Shown: one piece after another, positions 44,593 through 53,617 of the stretch
How positions within the stretch are numbered: position 1 is the stretch's first letter
Layout of the letters: every line of letters begins with the position of its first letter
The notes under the pieces: model-generated
Told to the model about the DNA's origin: nothing
Seen by the model: only the letters and a program-made list of their open reading frames with translations
Databases searched by the model: none
Made by a program: the position numbers and the translations under genes
Assembly: GCA_002731275.1 (NCBI GenBank)
Contig: PCBK01000029.1
Span: 62,001 to 126,000 of the forward strand
Length of the DNA stretch: 64,000 nt
Reading direction: 5' to 3'
From: Deltaproteobacteria bacterium
GTDB taxonomy: Bacteria; Myxococcota_C; UBA6777

Positions 44593-47211
44593 TCAGGACT
44601 TTTGGTTATGGCGACTTGGGTAGATTGTAGGTGGGCGGTGCGCGAGGGCTGTCATCGTGTCTTGCATCGGTAGATGATAGTGACGTGTCCCCTCACGCTT
44701 GGCGATCGCTGCTGCGACGGCCGCGGGCACTGCGATAATGCCAATGGTGCCGCTCATCTTTTCTTTTTTGGCGTTGGACTGCCGAGTCAAAGCCTTGATC
44801 TGGAGATGTGGGATGTGCGCAGGAGGTAACATGCCGAGCTGACTTAAGCTGGTGAGTTGAGGAAATCCTTCGCTGATGGGGTGGTACTCTGTAAGAGCGA
44901 ACCCAAGCCCTCGGTGAATGGCACCCTCTATCTCGTGGAGTGTGCTGATGGGATCGCTCGCGCGACTGACATCGTGAACTGCGCTAAAGCGGCGAATCCG
45001 ACCACTTGCTGGATCGAGGACGATGACTTGAACGGCGTAGTCGATCGCATCGTATTGTGGCAGTGATGTGTTGTGGTGGGGGGAGGGCGGTGGGTAGATC
45101 CCGCGGAACGTGCGCTCAAGAATTGATTCGTTTTGTTCGATGGTGCCTTTGAGCAGGAGCGCGGCTTCTCTTGCTGCACCGGTGAGCAAGATGCGCTGTG
45201 CTGGAGAAGGGGGCTGGGGGGCCGTCTCTTGGGCATCCACGGAGAGGTGAAATTGGTTGCGGGGGAGTCCGCTCTCTTGTGAGACGATCTGTAGGAGCGC
45301 TTCGGTGAATTCTTTATCGACCTCTTTGTGGGGGAGCTTGACGAAGATGGTGCCTTCCTCGTCGACTGCGAGATCAAGCCTCGTGTTGTGGGGGTCGACG
45401 TTTTGTGAGCTGTGTCCAAACATCGCACAAGAGATCCCGGCGAGGTCGATGTTTCTGTAATATGTTTCGCGTATCGCTTCGAGCGCTGGGACGATGCTGC
45501 AATCTGAACCCACCTGTTGGCCGTTTGGTAGTGTATCGCCTGGTTGCAATGCGTTGCGGTAGCGAATGGCCCATCCGTCGATTTGAAGGCGTTCTGCGAG
45601 TAATTCGATCGCACCTTCAAGGGCGAAGGTGATCTGTGTGACCCCTGTGTCTTCGTAGTATGCGGTGCTTGGATTGTTGGTCGTGACAGCTTCTGCGAGC
45701 AGGTCGTAAGAAGGGATACGGTAGGGGCCACAGGCGTGTAGCAGCGTGTTTTGCAGCATCTGTCTGATGTAGGCGGATTGGCCGCCTCCGTCGAGGAGGG
45801 CGCGTACACGTAACGCTGTAAAGTTGCCATGCTCGTCACTTGCGAGTGATACATGCATACGGAATGGTGGATGTTTTGGTGTAAAGCGCATCGCGTCTTC
45901 TCGGTTGAGGGCGAGTTTGACGGGGCGCTTGCTGCGATGTGCCATTAACGCAGCATAGATCTCAAGGCGAGGTTGTTGATGATATGAGCTTGTGTGGCTT
46001 CTTCCTTGACGACGTACTTCGATCTTCTCTTCTTGCAACGAGAGATGACGTGCGATCTCTTTTTGTACCTCTTTGGGGTGTGGGTGGGAGGTATAGACGT
46101 GAAGGATGTCTCCTTTTTGGGGGACAACGACACAAGAGGGCAACGGTAAGAATGCCGGCTCAACGTGTGGTGTGTACCATGTGCCCGAGACGACGAAATG
46201 TGCGTCTTTAAGCTCCGTCGTGACCTGTCCATGGGTCAGGTGATGGCGAGCCTGGACGTGCATGTCGCCGCGCTGACGGAGGTATTCTGTGTTTGTAAAG
46301 GGTTCCACTGGATCCGCGACGACGCGAATGTTTGCGAGCCCTGCGAGCGCTGCCTCTGGCGTCTCTGCCGCCACCAATGCGATGACATCCGAGGCGCACA
46401 TCGTCTCTTCAAGCAGCCCCACGAGGGGTCTATTCGAGAGTTGGTCATGGCCCCGAAATGGAGATGCTGGGCTCTCGATATCACTTGCGCCGAGGATCAT
46501 TGAGACATGTGGGATGGTTCGTGCGATCGAGAAGTCCAGCTCAAGGATGTGTGCTCTCGTAAAGGGTGTAAAGAGCAAGGAGCCGTAAAGCATATTGGGA
46601 AACTGAAGATCATCCGGAAAGGTCGCTTCGCCAGAGAGCAAATCGATGACTTCAGGGAGGCGAACGCTCTCCGTTTTTAACCTTGGGAGCTTCTCTTCAC
46701 CTTCGCTGTCGAGTAATTCATAAACGTCCTTCTCTTTGCCTTTTCGCTGCGAAGCGGTCAGCTCTTCGATGACATGTTGCCATGCGAGATAGCCTGTACA
46801 TCGGCAGGTGTGCTGTCCAAGCATGCGCTGCAAGGTCTTACGTGGGAAGGTCTCATTTTCTCGACATTGTGCGTGAAGACGCATCACCAAGCCTGGAACA
46901 CAGAATCCACACGCTGTACCAGCGCGCGAGAAAACGTCGATGTATCGCTCTCTCTCCTCTTCCGAGAGGCCTTCTAGTGTGACGATCTCTTTGCCAACGA
47001 GCTCACCCATCGTCAATTGGCAGGCGTGCTCGGGTGTGTCATTGACCCACACTGTACAAGCACCGCATTCTCCGGTGTCACAGCCTCTTTTAGCCCCTTG
47101 TAACCCCATCTGCTCACGCAATACATCCAACAAGCGCTGTTGCTCATGACCTGGAGAAAGTGGATACGGTTCTCCATTTAAATACCAATGTTGTACACTT
47201 GATGAGCTCAT
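44593..47211 (-). CDS. Xanthine dehydrogenase-like fusion (2Fe-2S plus degenerate molybdenum domain)
   Basis: This 872-residue protein fuses a 2x[2Fe-2S] domain (about 1-165) to a xanthine dehydrogenase-type molybdenum domain (about 180-865), without a FAD domain. The iron-sulfur part is complete: CDTGECGAC (about 45-53), a Cys in EHACQL, then CGFC and CRCTGY. In the second part the overall order is kept (GSLLFTPFTRAHI, HVEPAFLPLP, RPVKLALNREDAMRFTPKHP, NEF-like GAAREAA), but cofactor signatures are altered: GGGFGGK reads GRSHTSSY, EMGQG reads KEVDKE, and the C-terminal GxGE region with the catalytic Glu reads TIGIIAVP. A working molybdenum site is therefore unlikely. The start 47211 (MSSSSV) is chosen over an upstream ATG. 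See findings. Confidence 0.82.
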   Translation of the reverse strand: MSSSSVQHWYLNGEPYPLSPGHEQQRLLDVLREQMGLQGAKRGCDTGECGACTVWVNDTPEHACQLTMGELVGKEIVTLEGLSEEERERYIDVFSRAGTACGFCVPGLVMRLHAQCRENETFPRKTLQRMLGQHTCRCTGYLAWQHVIEELTASQRKGKEKDVYELLDSEGEEKLPRLKTESVRLPEVIDLLSGEATFPDDLQFPNMLYGSLLFTPFTRAHILELDFSIARTIPHVSMILGASDIESPASPFRGHDQLSNRPLVGLLEETMCASDVIALVAAETPEAALAGLANIRVVADPVEPFTNTEYLRQRGDMHVQARHHLTHGQVTTELKDAHFVVSGTWYTPHVEPAFLPLPSCVVVPQKGDILHVYTSHPHPKEVQKEIARHLSLQEEKIEVRRQGRSHTSSYHQQPRLEIYAALMAHRSKRPVKLALNREDAMRFTPKHPPFRMHVSLASDEHGNFTALRVRALLDGGGQSAYIRQMLQNTLLHACGPYRIPSYDLLAEAVTTNNPSTAYYEDTGVTQITFALEGAIELLAERLQIDGWAIRYRNALQPGDTLPNGQQVGSDCSIVPALEAIRETYYRNIDLAGISCAMFGHSSQNVDPHNTRLDLAVDEEGTIFVKLPHKEVDKEFTEALLQIVSQESGLPRNQFHLSVDAQETAPQPPSPAQRILLTGAAREAALLLKGTIEQNESILERTFRGIYPPPSPHHNTSLPQYDAIDYAVQVIVLDPASGRIRRFSAVHDVSRASDPISTLHEIEGAIHRGLGFALTEYHPISEGFPQLTSLSQLGMLPPAHIPHLQIKALTRQSNAKKEKMSGTIGIIAVPAAVAAAIAKREGTRHYHLPMQDTMTALAHRPPTIYPSRHNQKS

Positions 47212-47740
47212 AAGTCTGGACCTTTCAAAGCAGATCTCTGTAAAGTGATAAGTGGGACCGTCAACAGCGCCCACGCGGAGCCAGAACGTCTCGGTAAGTC
47301 CTTAAAAAAGAGGCTCTGTAAAAGAGAACGAAGCGTAAGGTCTCTTTGTCAATTGTTCTGTGTAGCGATGCTTCACAACACACTACGCATCAACCGCAAT
47401 GATCATTGTCATCAACCATTCGTAGATGTCAAGCAAGTGAGCATGATCTCGCTGGTGGAATGAATTCACGCATGTTCTGGTTCAAAAGATGACCGTTTTG
47501 TCGCTTTTCTTCGGGGAAGTCATCATGACTTACTCCCTGTCTTTGTGGTGGTCAAACCACGAGAATAAGCCTTCGCCCCTTGAAAATATGTAGATATCGA
47601 ACTATCAAAAGATGGATCTGTTTCATATCTTCCCAAAAAAAGAGCGCATCCAACGATGATGAATATCCCGATAGAACGATACCTCGCTCATCACTTGGTG
47701 TCGACGACAGGTGAAACACATAGAGGAGACCTTCAAAACC
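47212..47740. other. Intergenic, divergent, no gene seen
   Basis: About 530 bases between the leftward xanthine-dehydrogenase-like gene and the rightward large membrane protein gene. One short dyad stands out, AAGTCA-TCA-TGACTT at 47517-47531, a possible operator. A small GTGGT/ACCAC hairpin lies near 47550. No credible small gene. Confidence 0.45.
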
Positions 47741-50700
47741 ATGCAGAATGACGAAGGAAAATCCCCTTCCTCCAAAGCATCCACGGCTGAAGAGGAACAC
47801 TCCAAATCAACAGATACACATACGCCCTCGTCCCCCAAAAAGGACGAAGAGAGCGCCAACATAAAAGATCCATCCCAAGAGACAAACGCTTCACAACAAC
47901 CCTCCACAAAAGAAGCGTCTTCCACAAAGCAGACTCCTGAAAAGGAACAGGCTTCCGACAAAGAGGAAGTCTCCGAGAAGGAAGAGACCTCCAAAAAAGA
48001 AGAGGATACTCCCAAGAAGGAAGCTGTCTCCGCGAGAGATGATGATTCCTCCGCGAGAGATGATGATTCCTCCGCGAGAGATGATGATTCCTCCGAAAAA
48101 GACGAGAAATCTAGTGAAAACGCTGTCCTGTCGGATGACGCATCGCTCGAAAAAGACGATGCTTCGGAGAAGGAGGAGCCAAAGTCTTCTGATAAAGATG
48201 CGCAGAAGGTCGAGCAAAAGGACAAGAGTGTCTCTGACTTTGTGGACAATTTAGAGGAGATGATGGATGTCTCTTTGTCCAAAGAGAAGGAGACAAAGAG
48301 CAAGGACATGCTCCCAAGCGTCGAAGTTTCTGTTGAGGAGGCGAGGGAGGAGAGTGAGGAGGTCCGCCTAAAGCGCGCTGAGCGTCGTGGTCCAGGCTTT
48401 ACGACGGATGACCTGAGTCCTTTTGAGTTCGACGCACGTCAGACAGGCAAGCGCCTCGAATATGCAGAGGGTGTGAGCGCTGAATATGGTCGGGTGAAGT
48501 GGTCCAAGAGCGCCTCCAAGGTTTTCTCAAGTGAGGAAATCTACGACATCCTACAAGATCCCGAAGATGGTGTGTTGTTGTTGCGTCATCGCTCGATGAG
48601 AAAAATCTTTCACGGTATGCTCGACAATGACAACAAGCAGGTTCCAGACGGTTCGACTGTGTGGTGGCTTGATACTGAGGAGTTGATGAAGCATCTCGCG
48701 AAAGTGGAGCCTGACACATTCGAAGAGTTGTCCTCATTGGAGCTGCCCGAGAAGATGATCGTGATGGAGCAGTTCTCAAAGAGAGAGACTGAGCGAGAGC
48801 CATCGGACTGGATCTTCAGACATTTTTGGTCCTCTTGTGTGGTCGGTGATTTGATGGCGCAGTGGGAAGAGCTTGCGATCGAACCGACTGAGTTCATCGA
48901 CCAGATTGGTTCGGGGCTCTTTCAGCGCATCAGCCAATCGTATACCGAGGCGCGGTACTTCTTTAATCCGAACGATCAGCGAGAGGTTGTGCGCAATATT
49001 GTTGCGTGGTGGTCGATGTTTGGTGTCTTTGCTCCGGTCATGCGCAAGAAGAACTTTCGCGATATCGATGAGGTCAAGTTGTCGGCGTGGCTGAAAGAAA
49101 AAGGCCTGAATATCGAAGCAGCGGTCAGGCGACATCAGCCAGAGGTCGACATTCACATCCCCGTCCATTTGATCTCCAACAGCGTGGATCTGCGCCTTGT
49201 GATGCAGTCCCCCACAAAAGGTGTGTTCCTCTTTCACCAACGCTCTCGACGACGGATTTTTCTCAACCGCATGGGATTGCACCGGATGCAGGCTCCACCT
49301 GACACACCTGTCGTCAGGATGCGTGGTGAAAACTTTCGTCGCATCTTGTTTGAAGAGGACCCCGAGCTGGCGATTACGATCGCGAACGTCGAGCTGCCTG
49401 AGTACATTTACATTTTGGAGCTGTTGCCCAACCGTTTCTTACGTCGAGCACACCCCAACCATGTCTTTTGGCGATATTGGTCGTGGCTGACGGTCGGATA
49501 TTTGTTGACGCAGTTCGACGCGCTCGAGATCAAAGCAGACGAGGTCAGGCGTGAGATCGGCCACTCTGCCTTTGAGGAGATTCGTATCTTCTTGGAGCGA
49601 GAGCGGTATCTCTTTGATCCGAGTGATGACGAAGAGGTCGTCGCGCAGTTTGTGTGTTGGTGGGCGATGCTTGGACAATTTGCGCCACAGCAACGTCGCG
49701 CGCAATTTCCCTCTGTGGAGGAGAGTCAGTTCGATATATGGGTCAAAAAGCAGGGACTCAATATCAAGAAAGCGATGCGCGAAAGTCGTCCCAACGTCTA
49801 CAACGAAATCCCCGTACAACTCGATCCCCCCGAGGCCGAATCTTTGCCCAAGTGGGAGGCGCCCTCTTGGTTGCGCTTTCTGTCCGAAGAGGACGGGGAG
49901 AGCGCACGTAAAAAATGTGTCGCCATCAGTCAGGATCAGTACCGCAACCACGACCAACAAACGGAGAAAGAGACCAACCGTCCTTTTGTCTTTGAGTTTT
50001 CGTGGTTGTTGTTGACGAGTTTTGTGTGGTGGTTGCGTGCGCGTTTGTGGGGGCAGTTTGTCTCTAGTTTACCCGGACGCTTCGAGGGCGCGACGTGGCT
50101 CAAGAAGCTCACCGCGAGGCACGCAAAAGGTATTCAGATCTTTGAATTTTCTCACCATTTGTATTGGGCGTTGCGAGAAAAACGACGCGGCAATGCGGTC
50201 GAAGCGGCGGTTCAATTTACCGAAGCGCTCAACTTCTATCGTGTGTTTGCCAATCCTGACGACCCGCTCTTTACGCGCCTGAAGAGGGAGATCAAGGACC
50301 ATCTTGGCGATGTACACGAACATTTTGTCGAGACACACGGGATCAAGAGCGCAAAACACCAGCAGGCTCTTCGAGAGATGCTCACGCAGCTGATCGCGAC
50401 CCCTCTGTCTGAGCACGTTGGTCGACAGGCCGCCGCCATCTTGAAGGTCTTTCAGCGCTCTTATCTGGACAAAGAGAGGCAGTTTTTTACGACGCGTTTG
50501 ATGCGCTGGTTGTTTAGCTTTGGAAAACAACCCATTCAGTTAAAGCTACAGCGACATGGGCTTGTTCGTTCACTGCGTTATCTACAGTCCACGCATCAAA
50601 AGCTGTCCTTGTTGCCACTCAGCGACGAAGTACAAACACAGTGGGAAGATGCGCTGCACGCGGCGCTTGAACACCTGGAGGATGAGCTGCGCGAGGAGTT

Positions 50701-52876
50701 TCGTCCGGAGTTGATGGAGGCGATGTCTGCGGCTGGCTTCCACGCGATTACGCACCCTGAGCGCGTCGCGCTCGCGAAGATCTGTGAAGAGTTGATCGAC
50801 TTTGTCGTGCACCGTGGGCTCTTTACATTCTCGGATGTGCGTGACGTGATCAGTCGAAATGACCTGCGACTCAACGATCAGACTGTGCGAGATTTTGTCG
50901 CAGGGGATCAGCTGCTCCATCTCAACAAAGAGCTGGCGAGTCGCTTTGGTGAGATCTATCGCGCTGGAGAGGTCTACTTGCGGATGCTACAGCGTTCGAC
51001 CTCTGTCGCGTTTGGTACGAAGACAGGGCGCTGGATCTGTCTCTACATCTTGGTGCCCTATCTCGGTGCGGCGATTTTACTCGAAGGACTCAATCATATG
51101 GTTGTCCATCCTATCGCGCATGCTGTCGGCGCACATGATGTGGGGATCTTCTCCGCTCGCGCTGTCCTTGCGGTGGGATCGATTATGTTCTTGATCATCC
51201 ACACCGAGACGGGTTGGACGATTTTCAAACAGATCTTATCGGCATTATGGAGTGGGATACGTTTTCTGTTCCAAGAAGCACCACGTTGGTTTGTCAAACA
51301 GCCTGAGGTCCAAAAACTCTTATCGCACCCTCGGGCCTTGCCGCTGTACAACCAGATCGTCTTGCCGCTCGTCCTGTCATCGATCTTTGCGACGATCTCG
51401 AAGATCTTTCTCGCCTTGCTCTCCTACATTGGATTTCTCATGTTGCGAGCGATGGGGACGATTGGCTGGACGTGGTTGTCCACTGAGTGGACATCTGTGA
51501 AGGCTGTGATCGTCTCCATGTACAGTGTCAACAGTGTGAAGTGGTTGGAGCTGCTGGTCTTCTGGTTTATCGTTGGCTATTTCTTTGTCAACGTGACGGT
51601 TGGTCGGGCGATCTGGGACTGGGTTGCGTATCGCTTACTCGCGCTCTGGTACAAAGTCCGAGACCAGTGGGTGATTGGACTCTTCCGTTGGATTCTCGAC
51701 TTCTTCCACAGCATGTTGCTGGCGTTGGATTACGTTATCTACCGTGTCGACGACTTGTTGCGCTTTCACCAGGGAGAAAACCAGGTCGTGATCGTCTTGA
51801 AGGCCGTCGCGCAGGTTATTTGGGGAACCATCACTTACATCATTCGATTCTTTGTCAATCTCGTCGCCGAACCACAACTCAACCCACTCAAACACTTTCC
51901 TGTCGTTACCGTCTCTCACAAGCTGATTATCCCCGTCGCACTTGCCGTCGCGACAGGGATGAAGAACGCTGGATACTCCGTCACCTCGATGACCGTTGTG
52001 GGGCTGATCTTCCAATTTGGTATCCCCGGTATTTGTGGCTTTTTGGTGTGGGAGTTTAAGGAAAACTGGAAGCAGTTTCGCGCCAACCAACCTAAAGAAC
52101 CTGTGCCTGTACGAGTCGGGTCCCATGGCGAGACGATGAACGCTCTTCTGCGTCGGGGATTTCACTCTGGTACATTGCCCAAGTTGTACGACAAGCTCTA
52201 CAAGCAATACCAGCGCGAATATGTGTTCCCTGATCACAAAAAGATCCACAAGTTGTACGCAGAACTCCACCACGTCTCCGAGGCGATTGAGATCTTTATT
52301 CGACGTGAGTTACTCGCAGGGATTCGTCTCCGTCCAGAGCTCGCCGACCACTTCGCTGAGCTGAAGTGTGGTCATCCGGAGTTGCTACAAAACCATATGG
52401 ATTTGTTCGTCGAGCTGATCGGCCAAGACAAAGAGTCGTACAAGCTTCGTATACGGATCGAGTTGGAAGGTGGTTGGCTTGTCGGTGCAGTTAACTTGTT
52501 CGAGGAACCTTCGGAGGATTCGAAGACGAGACTCTCAGAGAAGCAGATCAAGGTGATGGATAAGGTTCTTGTGCTTTTCCTTCGAAAGTGCGGTATTCGC
52601 CTCGTTAGAGGCAAGATCGAGGATCTGTTGTCTTTCTACCTGCGCGAATTTAAAGTCTCTATACCCGGCGCGAGTCTTGACAAGATGCACGCTGAGTACT
52701 GGATTCGACGTGAAGAGATCCTCGTTGAGCTGATCACGGACAAAGGACCTCCGGAGCCGATCGTCTACCAGCTCGACGAGAATGGCCGACTCTACGAACC
52801 CGCGCCGCTCGTCGCGCTGGCGACGGGTGATCCCATCTTGCCTAACTCCGATCGTTCGCGTCCAAATGCAGGCTAA
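47741..52876 (+). CDS. Very large membrane protein of unknown family with duplicated N-terminal domain
   Basis: I do not recognise this 1,711-residue protein. Residues 1-200 are an extremely charged Ser/Glu/Asp/Lys tail with three identical SARDDDS units. Residues about 260-690 are two tandem copies of one roughly 215-residue domain; matching landmarks are RYFFNPNDQREVV / RYLFDPSDDEEVV, AWWSMFGVFAP / CWWAMLGQFAP and WLKEKGLNIEAAVR / WVKKQGLNIKKAMR. A helical middle (about 750-1090) contains a TPR-like patch (FTEALNFYRVFANPDD). Six to seven membrane helices follow (about 1096-1436), then a soluble C-terminal domain (about 1460-1711). An in-frame GTG at 47711 would add ten residues; I prefer ATG 47741, with GAGGAG 13 bases upstream. 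No catalytic motif is visible. It is followed by a strong terminator. Confidence 0.8.
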   Translation: MQNDEGKSPSSKASTAEEEHSKSTDTHTPSSPKKDEESANIKDPSQETNASQQPSTKEASSTKQTPEKEQASDKEEVSEKEETSKKEEDTPKKEAVSARDDDSSARDDDSSARDDDSSEKDEKSSENAVLSDDASLEKDDASEKEEPKSSDKDAQKVEQKDKSVSDFVDNLEEMMDVSLSKEKETKSKDMLPSVEVSVEEAREESEEVRLKRAERRGPGFTTDDLSPFEFDARQTGKRLEYAEGVSAEYGRVKWSKSASKVFSSEEIYDILQDPEDGVLLLRHRSMRKIFHGMLDNDNKQVPDGSTVWWLDTEELMKHLAKVEPDTFEELSSLELPEKMIVMEQFSKRETEREPSDWIFRHFWSSCVVGDLMAQWEELAIEPTEFIDQIGSGLFQRISQSYTEARYFFNPNDQREVVRNIVAWWSMFGVFAPVMRKKNFRDIDEVKLSAWLKEKGLNIEAAVRRHQPEVDIHIPVHLISNSVDLRLVMQSPTKGVFLFHQRSRRRIFLNRMGLHRMQAPPDTPVVRMRGENFRRILFEEDPELAITIANVELPEYIYILELLPNRFLRRAHPNHVFWRYWSWLTVGYLLTQFDALEIKADEVRREIGHSAFEEIRIFLERERYLFDPSDDEEVVAQFVCWWAMLGQFAPQQRRAQFPSVEESQFDIWVKKQGLNIKKAMRESRPNVYNEIPVQLDPPEAESLPKWEAPSWLRFLSEEDGESARKKCVAISQDQYRNHDQQTEKETNRPFVFEFSWLLLTSFVWWLRARLWGQFVSSLPGRFEGATWLKKLTARHAKGIQIFEFSHHLYWALREKRRGNAVEAAVQFTEALNFYRVFANPDDPLFTRLKREIKDHLGDVHEHFVETHGIKSAKHQQALREMLTQLIATPLSEHVGRQAAAILKVFQRSYLDKERQFFTTRLMRWLFSFGKQPIQLKLQRHGLVRSLRYLQSTHQKLSLLPLSDEVQTQWEDALHAALEHLEDELREEFRPELMEAMSAAGFHAITHPERVALAKICEELIDFVVHRGLFTFSDVRDVISRNDLRLNDQTVRDFVAGDQLLHLNKELASRFGEIYRAGEVYLRMLQRSTSVAFGTKTGRWICLYILVPYLGAAILLEGLNHMVVHPIAHAVGAHDVGIFSARAVLAVGSIMFLIIHTETGWTIFKQILSALWSGIRFLFQEAPRWFVKQPEVQKLLSHPRALPLYNQIVLPLVLSSIFATISKIFLALLSYIGFLMLRAMGTIGWTWLSTEWTSVKAVIVSMYSVNSVKWLELLVFWFIVGYFFVNVTVGRAIWDWVAYRLLALWYKVRDQWVIGLFRWILDFFHSMLLALDYVIYRVDDLLRFHQGENQVVIVLKAVAQVIWGTITYIIRFFVNLVAEPQLNPLKHFPVVTVSHKLIIPVALAVATGMKNAGYSVTSMTVVGLIFQFGIPGICGFLVWEFKENWKQFRANQPKEPVPVRVGSHGETMNALLRRGFHSGTLPKLYDKLYKQYQREYVFPDHKKIHKLYAELHHVSEAIEIFIRRELLAGIRLRPELADHFAELKCGHPELLQNHMDLFVELIGQDKESYKLRIRIELEGGWLVGAVNLFEEPSEDSKTRLSEKQIKVMDKVLVLFLRKCGIRLVRGKIEDLLSFYLREFKVSIPGASLDKMHAEYWIRREEILVELITDKGPPEPIVYQLDENGRLYEPAPLVALATGDPILPNSDRSRPNAG
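48029..48091 (+). repeat. Three perfect 21-bp repeats (SARDDDS)
   Basis: Three identical, contiguous 21-base units inside the charged N-terminal tail of the large membrane protein gene. Perfect identity means a recent duplication, so copy number may vary between strains. Confidence 0.9.
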
Positions 52877-52935
52877 ATGTCAAAGGTCGATGAACACCTG
52901 AAGCCTTGAGAGTGGGGGTGGGGGGAAGTGTTCAG

Positions 52936-52979
52936 ATACAAAAAAAGCCTCTGTGTGTACACAGAGGCTTTTTTTGTAT
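52936..52979. terminator. Bidirectional intrinsic terminator (20-bp stem)
   Basis: A perfect 20-base-pair stem with a TGTA loop. The central part AGCCTCTGTG/CACAGAGGCT is flanked by seven A on the left and seven T on the right, so both strands yield a GC hairpin followed by a U run. It lies between the rightward large membrane protein gene and the leftward tRNA-Val, ending both transcripts. Confidence 0.95.
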
Positions 52980-52990
52980 AGACGAGAATA

Positions 52991-53062
52991 TGGGCGATAC
53001 TGGACTTGAACCAGTGACTTCCACCGTGTGAAGGTGGCACTCTACCACTGAGTTAATCGCCC
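52991..53062 (-). tRNA. tRNA-Val (anticodon CAC)
   Basis: Read on the minus strand it folds as a full cloverleaf: acceptor GGGCGAT with ATCGCCC and discriminator A, D arm with AGTGGTAGAG, anticodon stem CCACC/GGTGG enclosing TTCACAC with anticodon CAC, and T arm ACTGG-TTCAAGT-CCAGT. It reads valine codon GUG. The 3' CCA is not encoded. It is isolated, with its terminator on the left at 52936-52979. Confidence 0.95.
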
Positions 53063-53125
53063 GAAGGGATCAGTTGTATACCATCTCTTTTTTGAGAGCA
53101 CAAGTGAAATTTGCAGGGGGAGATG

Positions 53126-53617
53126 TTACTGAGGTGGTTTGTAGAGATCGATCGATGGGTTAGTGGGACCGGGGCGGTTCACGACGTTCTCAAGACAGCC
53201 TACAGCGACGCGTTTGGCATTGTACTGTCGTTCGCGAAATTCGTCGTAGGCTTCGACGACGATCAGCCATGCTTTTTCGCTTGATTCGGGGAGATAGAGT
53301 CGTATCCCAGGGATGTTGTTTGTTGCAGTGCTGTCGTATGTCCAGTCAAAGGTGCGCATCACGTAGAAGCCCGACGGAGTCCGGGTATCATAGGGGGTAT
53401 ATTTTGCGTTGGAGCCTGCGGTTGTGTTGGGAAGGCATCTGTAAATCCCTTTGTCCGTATCAAAAGCCATAACCCGAAAGGAGCGGATCGAGTTGATCTC
53501 GGATTCGGTCAATCCATGAATGTTGACACCAAGTCCCGAGTGCGAGGGTTGTCCACAGTGTGAGAGTGAGACGAGGCAAAAGAGGGCGAAGCCAAACCTT
53601 CGGAGTGTAGACATCAT
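53126..53617 (-). CDS. Small predicted lipoprotein, unknown function
   Basis: This 163-residue protein begins with a signal peptide ending in LVSLSHC, a good lipobox, so the mature protein (from about Cys21) is probably a lipid-anchored periplasmic or outer membrane protein. The remainder is beta-rich with several Tyr and Pro and shows no motif I know; segments GFYVMRTFDWTYD and AWLIVVEAYDE suggest a beta-sandwich. Its ATG overlaps the stop of the upstream gene (ATGA at 53614-53617), with AGGAGG just before it, so the two are translationally coupled and likely work together. Only weak similarity to generic lipoproteins is expected. Confidence 0.75.
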   Translation of the reverse strand: MMSTLRRFGFALFCLVSLSHCGQPSHSGLGVNIHGLTESEINSIRSFRVMAFDTDKGIYRCLPNTTAGSNAKYTPYDTRTPSGFYVMRTFDWTYDSTATNNIPGIRLYLPESSEKAWLIVVEAYDEFRERQYNAKRVAVGCLENVVNRPGPTNPSIDLYKPPQ

